NCBI GenBank assembly: GCA_937877685.1
Contig: CALFGU010000223.1
Coordinates: 1 to 34,248 of the forward strand
Direction: 5' to 3'
Origin: an uncultured Prevotella sp.
GTDB lineage: Bacteria; Bacteroidota; Bacteroidia; Bacteroidales; Bacteroidaceae
DNA length: 34,248 bases
A model generated the notes under the pieces. The model was given only the letters and a program-made list of their open reading frames with translations. It searched no databases and was not told where the DNA came from. How positions within the stretch are numbered: the first letter of the stretch is position 1; every line of letters begins with the position of its first letter. Below are positions 1 to 7,208 of this stretch, piece by piece. A program made the position numbers and the translations under genes.

Positions 1-1193
1 TTTTTGATTTGCATATCAAAAGATGGGAGCATACCGCTAATAAGCTTTAGATTATTGGATACAATGTTTTTCTTTAACTTTTCTGGATATTTAATCTGAT
101 ATTTTTTCTGTAACTCATTCAGTTTTCCGTTTTTATCCAATACAATTTTGGAAGTAATCAGATTATGCCACATACAAGTAGTATATCCATTCGACGATAC
201 ACAATCTATTACCACAGAAGACACCATTTTTTCAAATTCATCCATATTAAGTCCATTGCTTGTTCTGAGGGCAGTAAAGACAAACTCATTACATTGTTCT
301 GCTTCAGAAAGGACCTCTGTAGTGCGATGGGTGATGCCCTGCTTATTGATGTAATCTTGAAGGTTTAGAGGGTTGAAGTGTCTTGACGCTCCGTCATAAG
401 AGTGTGCTCCAGGACCGATACCCAAATAGGGGCGTGATTGCCAATAACCGCTATTATGGCGCGAATGAGCATTGGGGAGGCAGAAGTTGGAGATTTCGTA
501 ATGAAGGAACCCATGTTTGCGAGTCGCCTCACAGAGATGCTGATACATGTGCCATGTTGTTTCATCCGAGGGTAACGAGAGTGTTTGACTCTTAATGAGG
601 CGTTGCAAGGGGGTTGCCTCTTCCACGGACAGGGCATAAGCAGACAAATGATCAACGGGGAGGGAGAGAGCTGTCTTTAAATCATCGTCCCAAGAAGCAA
701 GGGTTTGCTGAGGTTGACCATAAATAAAGTCTATGCTAATATGGGGAATGCCTTTGCGATGAATAAGATGGACTGCCTCAATGGCTTGATTGGCGGTGTG
801 CCTACGGCGTAGCAATTGTAATTGTTGGTCATTGAAACTTTGCACTCCCAAACTAATTCTGTTCACCCCAACAGAAATGAGCACGTCAATTAATTCAGGA
901 GTGATGTCGTCAGGATTTGCCTCGAAGGTAATTTCAGCGCCTTCGGAGAGCGTGAAATAGGTGCGTACGGCACAGAATAACTGACGAATGGCTTCGTGAG
1001 GAAGCAGGGAGGGGGTGCCACCTCCAATATATACAGATGAAAGTTGCGTCGTTGGAAGTTCTTTGCTTCGATGGCGCATTTCATTTTCTGCGGCATGAAC
1101 GTAGGCAAGCGCTTTGTCTATGGATTGTGTGGTAGAATAAAAGTCACAATAGATACAGCGTTGTTGGCAAAATGGGATGTGGATGTATAGCAT
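1..1193 (-). CDS. hemW: HemW-like radical SAM protein (partial, runs off left edge)
   Basis: The frame is open from the ATG at 1193 down to base 1, giving at least 397 codons with no stop in the window. The N-terminus begins MLYIHIPFCQQRCIYCDFYS, with the radical SAM CX3CX2C cluster at Cys9, Cys13 and Cys16. It is followed by IGGGTPSLL, FEANPDD and LGVQSFND motifs, and GIGPGAHSY further on, in the order of the HemN/HemW family. HemW is a cytoplasmic heme chaperone of bacteria; the CX3CX2C form and the short N-terminus favour HemW over the oxygen-independent coproporphyrinogen oxidase HemN. The expected HemN C-terminal domain is atypical: after about residue 314 there seem to be some 35 extra residues before a KLNELQKKYQIKYPEKL-like segment, and the codons become AT-rich. 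The family assignment is firm; the exact role and the true C-terminus are not. Confidence 0.85.
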   Translation of the reverse strand, partial: MLYIHIPFCQQRCIYCDFYSTTQSIDKALAYVHAAENEMRHRSKELPTTQLSSVYIGGGTPSLLPHEAIRQLFCAVRTYFTLSEGAEITFEANPDDITPELIDVLISVGVNRISLGVQSFNDQQLQLLRRRHTANQAIEAVHLIHRKGIPHISIDFIYGQPQQTLASWDDDLKTALSLPVDHLSAYALSVEEATPLQRLIKSQTLSLPSDETTWHMYQHLCEATRKHGFLHYEISNFCLPNAHSRHNSGYWQSRPYLGIGPGAHSYDGASRHFNPLNLQDYINKQGITHRTTEVLSEAEQCNEFVFTALRTSNGLNMDEFEKMVSSVVIDCVSSNGYTTCMWHNLITSKIVLDKNGKLNELQKKYQIKYPEKLKKNIVSNNLKLISGMLPSFDMQIK

Positions 1194-1335
1194 GGGAACG
1201 ATGAACGTTAACGGTGGACGGTGAAGGGGGAACGTTTAACGGTGAAGGGTTAACGTTAAACGGTGAACGATGAAGAGGGATAATCGTTAAACTTTAATCG
1301 TTAAACTTTAATCGTTCACCGTTCACCATTGTCCA
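1194..1335. repeat. Intergenic iterated GTTAACGGTGAA-type repeats
   Basis: The gap between mltG and hemW is almost wholly built of short degenerate iterations. The left half reads as variants of GTTAACGGTGAAGG; the right half holds AATCGTTAAACTTT twice and then CGTTCACCGTTCACC, which is the complement orientation. The two halves could fold back on each other. The same motif recurs before lptB (about 4357-4457) and inside the metH coding frame (28383-28413). Confidence 0.7.
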
Positions 1336-2352
1336 TTATTTGAATCGTTGTTTGAAAGCGCGCTGATATTTTGCCGCATTACGTTGGTGCTCGGCATAGG
1401 AGGAGGCAAAGTTATGAGTGCCTGAAAAGTCTTCCTTCGCACACATATATATATAATTGTTCTTTTGGGCGTTTAAAACAGCATCTATAGCAACGATTGA
1501 AGGGATGAAAATGGGGCCAGGAGGCAAACCCGGATAGCGATATGTGTTGTAAGGAGAATCGGGATTCATGGGGTCAGTTAAGCGACGGATGGAGAAATCC
1601 TTACGTGCAAAGATAACGGTGGGGCAGGCTTGAAGGGGCATCTTTTTGTGCAGACGATTGAGGTATAATCCAGCAATGATGGGCATTTCTGCTTTATTAT
1701 TTGTTTCTCGACATACGATAGATGCCAATGTGCTTACTTCATGTTGTGACAATCCAAGTTTCTCTGCTTTCTGACGACGTTCCGTGGTCCAGAAGTTCTT
1801 ATACTCCTTTTCCAAACGCTCAACTAATTGCTTGGGGGTGATTGTCCAATACACCTCATAGGTGTTAGGGATGAAATGAGCAGGGAGCGTCTCGCGGGTG
1901 CAATTCATTAAGTGAAGTGTGGTTGTGTCATTTAAGAAAGAAACCAACTCGGCAGAGTCAACCATCAACTGAGGCGCAAGGCGAGATGCCATAATCTCTA
2001 CCGTCCATGCTGGGTTTACGACAAGCTTCACGGGTTTCTGTTGACCATTTCTCAACATGCGGAAGATATCAATAGCATTTTGAGAAGGGGTGATTTCATA
2101 TTTACCAGGGCGTGGCGTATAGTCCTTGAACTGCCACATCAACGCTATTGCTTTAAACTTTTGAGAGTTAATCTCTGCAAGTTGGTTGGCAACAGATGTT
2201 TGTGTGTCATGCTTATATATATATAGTGTGTGTGAGGTTTGTGAATCGCTAAATGGGGTTAGGGCGTAGAAATTAATGACATAATACGCTATTCCTCCAA
2301 GAATGAGGGATAACACTATCCCGATGATTAAGAAAATGTTTCGAACTTTCAT
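1336..2352 (-). CDS. mltG: Endolytic murein transglycosylase MltG (YceG-like)
   Basis: This 338-residue protein has an N-terminal membrane anchor (about residues 5-27) followed by a periplasmic domain. MltG cleaves nascent glycan strands at the inner membrane and so influences peptidoglycan chain length. The family hallmarks are present: TLASIVCRETNNKAEMPIIA, in which Glu216 aligns with the catalytic glutamate of E. coli MltG, then AGLYLNRL, QACPTVIFA and YNTYRYPGLPPGPI. The length matches the family. The ATG at 2352 is chosen because the anchor begins directly after it. It points the same way as hemW, 142 bases away across a repeat-filled gap. A TAnnTTTG box lies just upstream on the minus strand. 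Confidence 0.93.
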   Translation of the reverse strand: MKVRNIFLIIGIVLSLILGGIAYYVINFYALTPFSDSQTSHTLYIYKHDTQTSVANQLAEINSQKFKAIALMWQFKDYTPRPGKYEITPSQNAIDIFRMLRNGQQKPVKLVVNPAWTVEIMASRLAPQLMVDSAELVSFLNDTTTLHLMNCTRETLPAHFIPNTYEVYWTITPKQLVERLEKEYKNFWTTERRQKAEKLGLSQHEVSTLASIVCRETNNKAEMPIIAGLYLNRLHKKMPLQACPTVIFARKDFSIRRLTDPMNPDSPYNTYRYPGLPPGPIFIPSIVAIDAVLNAQKNNYIYMCAKEDFSGTHNFASSYAEHQRNAAKYQRAFKQRFK

Positions 2353-2382
2353 TTGTGGTTATTTTTTTCGTATAAACTACCG

Positions 2383-2390
2383 CAAAATTA
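2383..2390 (-). promoter_or_regulatory. Candidate -7 box for mltG
   Basis: Read on the minus strand this is TAATTTTG, matching the Bacteroidetes TAnnTTTG -7 element, 30 bases before the mltG ATG. No clear -33 TTTG is seen. Confidence 0.4.
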
Positions 2391-2454
2391 CACATTCTGT
2401 CCCCATTTGTGAATTTTTTTATGAAAAACATAGTCGAGCAAACAAAATAATCAC

Positions 2455-2462
2455 TATTTTTG
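2455..2462 (+). promoter_or_regulatory. Candidate -7 box for the acyl-CoA synthetase gene
   Basis: TATTTTTG matches TAnnTTTG and sits about 80 bases before the ATG at 2544, in the divergent gap shared with mltG. The -33 element is weak. Confidence 0.4.
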
Positions 2463-2543
2463 CACACGAAACAGAAATTTGTGCCAAGTTTTCCTTGTTG
2501 ATAAGGAAGTGACTTAGGTGCAATAAAACCGAAATTATCCATC

Positions 2544-4208
2544 ATGAATTATGTAGATTTTAACTCTCTCTTTGAGCAGAGTATTAAAGCAAACTGGGAC
2601 CTTGATGCGTTGACCGACTATGAAGGTAAAACTTTACAGTATAACGACGTTGCGCGAAAGGTAGAAAAGTTGCACATTCTTTTTGAAAATGCTGGCGTTG
2701 TAAAGGGTGATAAGATTGCACTCTGCGGACGTAATAGTGCTCACTGGGCCGTAGCATTTATTGCAACTTTGACTTATGGCGCCGTAGCTGTTCCCATCCT
2801 CCACGAATTCAAACCTCAGCAGGTTCATGACATCGTAAACCACTCTGACGCACGTCTTTTATTTGTAGGCGACGTTGCTTGGGAAGAACTTTCTGCTGAT
2901 GAAATGCCCAACCTTGAGGGTATTGTATACATCCCTGACTATTCACTTTGTGTGAGTCGTTCAGAAAAATTGACTGAGGCGCGTGAAAACCTCAACCGCA
3001 TCTTTGGCGAAAAGTATCCTAAGTACTTCCGTCCCGAGCATGTAACTTATCATAAGGCAGAGGCTGAAGAACTTGCACTTATTAATTACACTTCAGGTAC
3101 GACAAGTAACTCTAAGGGTGTGTTGATTCCTTACCGTGCGCTTTGGTCAAACGTAGCTTTTGGTCAGGAAAAGTTAGGACATATTCTTAAAAAGGGTGAT
3201 AATATCATCTCCATGCTCCCTATGGCTCACATGTATGGTATGGCATTTGAATTCCTTTTTGAGTTTATCAATGGTTGTCATATCTTCTTCCTTACGCGTA
3301 TTCCTTCGCCCAAGATTATCTTTAAGGCATTTGGAGAAATTAAACCTCGCATCGTAATTTCTGTGCCTTTGATTATCGAAAAGATTATCAAGAAGAATGT
3401 GTTGCCCAAACTTTCTACACCCAGCATGAAGCTTTTGCTTGCGCTTCCTGTGGTGCAGGATAAGATTTTGAGCAAGGTTCGCCAGCAGTTAGTAGATGCG
3501 TTCGGTGGTAATATCTATCAGGTAATCGTAGGTGGTGCTGCTTTCAATCGTGAAGTAGAACTGTTCCTCCAAAAGATTGGTTTCCCCATCACTGTAGGTT
3601 ATGGAGCAACAGAATGTGCGCCAATCATTTCTTATGCTGACTGGAAGGAACACCGTGCAACTTCTTGCGGTCTTCCCGCTCCTCGTATGGAAATCCGCAT
3701 TGATAGTCCTAATCCTCAGGAAGTGGTTGGTGAAATCCTTGCACGTGGTATGAATGTGATGCAGGGTTATTACAAAAACCCCGAAGCAACAGCTGCAACT
3801 TTGCGTGACGGTTGGTATCACACGGGTGACCTTGGTATTATGGACGCAGATGGTTTCCTCTACATCCGTGGACGTTCTAAGAACATGCTTCTCGGTGCAA
3901 GTGGTCAGAACATCTATCCCGAAGAAATTGAAGATAAACTCAATACTCTTCCTTATGTGGCTGAAAGCATCGTGATTCAGAAGGGCGAAAAACTCTATGC
4001 CCTCATCTATCCCGACTTTGACGAAGCTGGCAAGGCAGGACTTGATGACGACGGCATCCGCCAGGCAATGGAGCAAAACCGTAAGGACCTTAATGCGATG
4101 GTTGCTTCTTACGAACAGATTTCAGGCATTCGCATCTACAACGAAGAGTTTGAAAAGACCCCCAAACGCTCTATCAAGCGCTTCCTCTATGCTGATGCAG
4201 AAGTTTAA
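2544..4208 (+). CDS. Long-chain fatty acid--CoA ligase (AMP-binding family)
   Basis: This 554-residue ANL-superfamily adenylating enzyme probably activates fatty acids to acyl-CoA by way of an acyl-adenylate. The P-loop-like motif YTSGTTSNSKGV lies near residues 182-193. The later YGATECAPIISY motif, YHTGDLGIMDADGFLYIRGR and the C-terminal hinge with NIYPEEIED follow in canonical order. The terminal KTPKRSIKRFLY segment contains the expected late lysine region. There is no signal peptide or TM segment, so it is cytoplasmic or peripheral. It is monocistronic: a hairpin follows the stop codon and lptB has its own promoter. Acyl-chain specificity cannot be read from the sequence, so I give no symbol. 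The length fits FadD15-like bacterial synthetases. Confidence 0.9.
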   Translation: MNYVDFNSLFEQSIKANWDLDALTDYEGKTLQYNDVARKVEKLHILFENAGVVKGDKIALCGRNSAHWAVAFIATLTYGAVAVPILHEFKPQQVHDIVNHSDARLLFVGDVAWEELSADEMPNLEGIVYIPDYSLCVSRSEKLTEARENLNRIFGEKYPKYFRPEHVTYHKAEAEELALINYTSGTTSNSKGVLIPYRALWSNVAFGQEKLGHILKKGDNIISMLPMAHMYGMAFEFLFEFINGCHIFFLTRIPSPKIIFKAFGEIKPRIVISVPLIIEKIIKKNVLPKLSTPSMKLLLALPVVQDKILSKVRQQLVDAFGGNIYQVIVGGAAFNREVELFLQKIGFPITVGYGATECAPIISYADWKEHRATSCGLPAPRMEIRIDSPNPQEVVGEILARGMNVMQGYYKNPEATAATLRDGWYHTGDLGIMDADGFLYIRGRSKNMLLGASGQNIYPEEIEDKLNTLPYVAESIVIQKGEKLYALIYPDFDEAGKAGLDDDGIRQAMEQNRKDLNAMVASYEQISGIRIYNEEFEKTPKRSIKRFLYADAEV

Positions 4209-4222
4209 AAATAACTATCTAT

Positions 4223-4290
4223 AAACATTGACTCATGCTTAGCCGTCTCCCCCAACAAGAAGACACTGAGCATGAGTCAATGTTTTATTT
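4223..4290 (+). terminator. Intrinsic terminator after the acyl-CoA ligase gene
   Basis: There is a perfect 17-bp inverted repeat, left arm 4223-4239 and right arm 4269-4285, with a 29-base loop. The right arm ends in a T-rich stretch (TGTTTTATTTT). Confidence 0.7.
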
Positions 4291-4304
4291 TAAGAACAAG
4301 CGGT

Positions 4305-4336
4305 ATTGTTATTCTCATATTAATGTTGTAATTTTG
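4305..4336 (+). promoter_or_regulatory. Bacteroidetes-type promoter for lptB
   Basis: A -33-like ATTG at 4305-4308 and a -7 TAATTTTG at 4329-4336 are separated by 20 bases. The implied leader of roughly 125 bases consists largely of the GTTAACC-type repeats. Confidence 0.5.
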
Positions 4337-4356
4337 CAAATGAGAAGTGACTTTTC

Positions 4357-4457
4357 ACCGTTCCGCGTTAATCGTTAAGCTTTAAACATTAGTCGTTAAC
4401 CTTTCATCGTTGACCTTTCGTTAAACTTTTCACCATTAACCTTTCCCCGTTAAAAAC
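4357..4457 (+). repeat. GTTAACC/TTCACC iterated repeat in the lptB leader
   Basis: Repeated variants of CGTTAACCTTTCACC run through this stretch, for example TTCACCGTT, CGTTAACCTTTCATCG and TTCACCATTAACC. It is the complement orientation of the motif at 1196-1275. It ends in AACCTCATAACCTC, a motif family also seen near 23130. It lies between the predicted promoter and start codon of lptB. Confidence 0.65.
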
Positions 4458-4470
4458 CTCATAACCTCTC

Positions 4471-5307
4471 ATGGATTCATTTACAGTTCCTACCCCCGAG
4501 ATACAAGTTCCCGAACCCCTCGTGTTGCGCACTGAAAATTTAGTGAAGCAATACGGCAAACGCACCGTGGTTAATGGTGTTTCTTTTGACGTAAAACAAG
4601 GTGAGATTGTAGGTCTCTTAGGACCTAATGGCGCTGGAAAAACTACTTCTTTTTATATGACCACTGGGCTTGTCGTTCCCAACGGAGGACGTATTTTTCT
4701 CGGTGAAGAGGAAATCACGAAATATCCCGTGTTCCGTCGTGCAAAGGCTGGCATTGGTTATTTGGCGCAAGAAGCATCTGTTTTCCGCAAACTCTCGGTT
4801 GAAGACAACATCGCTTCTGTTCTCGAAATGACGGGCAAACCTAAGGAATATCAGCGTGAGAAACTTGAAAGCCTCATCAACGAGTTTCGTCTTCAAAAGG
4901 TGCGTAAGAACCTTGGTGACCAACTTTCAGGGGGCGAGCGCCGACGTTGTGAAATTGCACGTTGTCTTGCTATTGACCCCAAGTTTATTATGCTTGACGA
5001 ACCTTTTGCGGGAGTTGACCCCATTGCCGTAGAAGACATCCAGTTCATCGTTTGGAAGTTGAAGGACTTGAACATAGGTATTCTTATCACTGACCACAAC
5101 GTGGAAGAAACTCTCTGTATCACGGACCGTGCCTATCTGCTCTTTGAAGGACGCATTCTTTTCCAAGGCACACCCGAGGAACTTGCAGAAAATCAAATTG
5201 TGCGTGACAAATACCTCACCAACTCTTTCAAACTCCGCAAGAAGGACTTCCAACTTCTCGGGCAACAACGCGAACAAGCAGCCGCTGAGCAAGCTGTGAA
5301 AATATAA
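4471..5307 (+). CDS. lptB: Lipopolysaccharide export ABC transporter ATPase LptB
   Basis: This 278-residue ABC ATPase powers the Lpt machine that extracts LPS from the inner membrane and moves it across the periplasm. The Walker A motif GPNGAGKTT is near residues 51-59, the signature LSGGERRRCEIARCLA near 152-167, and the Walker B FIMLDEPFAGVDPIAVEDIQ near 172-191, followed by the H-loop ITDHNVEETL. GVDPIAV and RRRCEIAR are typical of LptB rather than of other ABC importers. It has an N-terminal extension of about 18 residues and a C-terminal extension rich in Gln and Ala relative to E. coli LptB (241 residues), as in other Bacteroidales. LptF/G partners are not in the window. A terminator follows. 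Confidence 0.93.
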   Translation: MDSFTVPTPEIQVPEPLVLRTENLVKQYGKRTVVNGVSFDVKQGEIVGLLGPNGAGKTTSFYMTTGLVVPNGGRIFLGEEEITKYPVFRRAKAGIGYLAQEASVFRKLSVEDNIASVLEMTGKPKEYQREKLESLINEFRLQKVRKNLGDQLSGGERRRCEIARCLAIDPKFIMLDEPFAGVDPIAVEDIQFIVWKLKDLNIGILITDHNVEETLCITDRAYLLFEGRILFQGTPEELAENQIVRDKYLTNSFKLRKKDFQLLGQQREQAAAEQAVKI

Positions 5308-5384
5308 TATTAACTCGGCATGCTAAGTTAGAAAAAAGTTGCCCTATTACTTAATTAATTTCACTTCACTTTATTTTTATTTCT

Positions 5385-5415
5385 CCCGGATCCTACAAGG
5401 ATTCGGGATTTTTTA
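5385..5415 (+). terminator. Intrinsic terminator after lptB
   Basis: The stem CCCGGATCC / GGATTCGGG (one mismatch, loop TACAA) is followed by ATTTTTTATT. Confidence 0.8.
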
Positions 5416-5708
5416 TTGTTCGTATTTAAGTTACTGGGTACGAAACTTTTGACTTTTATACCCAATTCTTTTTATTTATAGACTCTGCTTCATCCCTGAT
5501 TCTCATGTCATTCAGGCTTTGAAATGTGGAAAAATGAAACAGATGTTCTGACTTTAAACATTTTTTAATATTTTTGTGGATTAATATATGGTTGCTTGGG
5601 TAGTTATGATGATTACTTATAGTTGCCTAATGGCGATAAAGTATAGGTAAAGGCCTGTTAAGGTGACCTAATAAAATTTAGTTTAATCTTTACCATTTGA
5701 TTAAAAGA
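5416..5708 (+). other. Intergenic region leading into the TIR/RyR block
   Basis: This AT-rich, non-coding stretch separates the lptB terminator from the first TIR gene. It holds one plausible promoter (5546-5576) and a leader of about 120 bases. I see no tRNA, attachment-site repeat, or integrase remnant here. Confidence 0.5.
5546..5576 (+). promoter_or_regulatory. Candidate promoter of the TIR/channel genes
   Basis: A -33-like TTCTG at 5546-5550 and a -7 TATTTTTG at 5569-5576 are separated by 18 bases. It is the only good TAnnTTTG match upstream of the first TIR gene. Confidence 0.4.
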
Positions 5709-7127
5709 ATGAAATACGACGTTTTTATAAGTTATTCACGCCAGGACTATGTGGATGATCACGAAGTTGTAAAGCCTGATAGTCCTGTGAAAGCAATATT
5801 GGACTTTCTTGATGCACATCAAATCAGTTATTGGTTTGATAAGGAGGGAATCTATAAAGGTTCTGAATTTGTGGAGGTGATAGCTAATGCTATTGCCGAT
5901 TCTAAGATGATGCTCTTCGTTTCTTCAGAGCGTTCTAATGAATCTATCTATACAGCAGGGGAAATATTTGAAGCGATAGAAAATAATCAGTTGATAATTC
6001 CCATTAAGATAGATGGAAGTAAATACAACAAGAAGTTCAAAATCTTGCTCAATCCCCTTGACTATATCGACTTTTCAAAAAATGACGCTTTGACAGATTT
6101 GCTCAAAACTGTTGAAAACGAAAAGGCAAGAATTTCCAAGATTGAAGCGGACGAAGCTTTGCGCCGTGAAGAACTTAAAAAGCGTGAGTGGAAAAAGTCG
6201 GTAAAGCATGAGATTCAAGAACAGGCAAACGAATTACAGAAACTCAAGGAAACTCGCAATGCCTTGTTAGAAAGTATTTACAAGAAACTCCGTTCAATAG
6301 ACATAACCCAAAAGCAATGTCCAGTCTGCGAGAGTAAGGTTGATATTGAAACTGATTATTGCCAAGCATGTGGTTGGTTCTTTCCTTCTTTGTCAGAAAT
6401 CGAAGGGATGGATATAGAAGTAGATAAGTCTGTTCTTATTCTTGCTCAATCAAGGTGGGAAAAGAAAGGGAATTGTGGCACTAAAATTTCTGAAGATACA
6501 ATAGATAGTTTACAAAAAGAAATCAAGGCGTTAGAAGAGAGCAAAGTAAAATTAGCAGATAAGGTTAAAACTCTTGAACAGGAGCTTAAGAATACAACTC
6601 CCGTAAAGAGGAAACTTACTTCAAAATATATTCATGCAATATATATCGGTCTTATAGTTTTACTGCTCGGAGGCGGTCTGTTGGGTTATTCAGGTTTCTG
6701 TGATTCTCTTGAATCATCAAAATTTATGTATAATGATTTAGAAAATGATTATAAAATAATTGAAGATAGTTTAAATAAAATACTTTCAGGAATAGATTGT
6801 GAACCATTTATAATAGATAGAATTTTCGTTGGAAATAGCTCATTGAATTATCAGGGATTCCTTATTTACAGTGATAAACCAGTTGTAATAAATCCACATA
6901 TAATATATTTTGGAGCAAAAAAAGTTAGTTATAAGATCGATTTAAAGATTTTTCACTACGGTACTTTAGAACGTATTGTTCAAGAGACTGTGAATATTGG
7001 TGCAAATTATAAATACAATTCTTTTTATCCTGAAATACCACTAGGAATCTTGTCTAATGGACCGAACAGAGTTGAAATATGGTGGAATAACAAAAAGTTG
7101 GCAGAAAAAGAATTTGTTGTGAAATAA
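5709..7127 (+). CDS. TIR-domain / zinc-ribbon / membrane protein
   Basis: I start at the ATG at 5709 because MKYDVFISYS matches the start of the third TIR protein (MKYDIFISYR). An in-frame TTG at 5697 would add four residues. The product is 472 residues. The TIR domain (about 1-145) includes DVFISYSRQD and SSERSNESIYTAGEIFEAI, where Glu85 fits the NADase catalytic glutamate. A coiled coil with KKREWKKSVKHEIQEQANEL follows, then a CX2C-X11-CX2C zinc ribbon near residues 204-222. A second coiled coil, one TM segment (about 309-330) and a C-terminal domain of about 140 residues, probably outside the membrane, complete it. TIR domains cleave NAD+ or make cADPR-type signals; the zinc-ribbon and C-terminal ligands are unknown. 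The channel/RyR gene follows after 81 bases on the same strand. Confidence 0.85.
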   Translation: MKYDVFISYSRQDYVDDHEVVKPDSPVKAILDFLDAHQISYWFDKEGIYKGSEFVEVIANAIADSKMMLFVSSERSNESIYTAGEIFEAIENNQLIIPIKIDGSKYNKKFKILLNPLDYIDFSKNDALTDLLKTVENEKARISKIEADEALRREELKKREWKKSVKHEIQEQANELQKLKETRNALLESIYKKLRSIDITQKQCPVCESKVDIETDYCQACGWFFPSLSEIEGMDIEVDKSVLILAQSRWEKKGNCGTKISEDTIDSLQKEIKALEESKVKLADKVKTLEQELKNTTPVKRKLTSKYIHAIYIGLIVLLLGGGLLGYSGFCDSLESSKFMYNDLENDYKIIEDSLNKILSGIDCEPFIIDRIFVGNSSLNYQGFLIYSDKPVVINPHIIYFGAKKVSYKIDLKIFHYGTLERIVQETVNIGANYKYNSFYPEIPLGILSNGPNRVEIWWNNKKLAEKEFVVK

Positions 7128-7208
7128 GAATGGGGGGATAAGACGGACTTTTTCTTCCACAACTATGATATTTAAATAATATAAATTGTACCACAAAAAA
7201 TAGATTCT

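Noticed and set aside
1194..1335. CRISPR-like array in the hemW/mltG gap
   Set aside because: Units are short, degenerate and contiguous with no unique spacers, and no cas genes are present.
3489..4076. 195-codon minus-strand frame within the acyl-CoA ligase gene
   Set aside because: Antisense to a well-supported enzyme gene; its translation has no family motifs and follows from the codon bias of the real gene.
5697..5708. TTG start giving four extra residues on the first TIR protein
   Set aside because: The ATG at 5709 gives MKYDVFISYS, matching the N-terminus of the third TIR protein.
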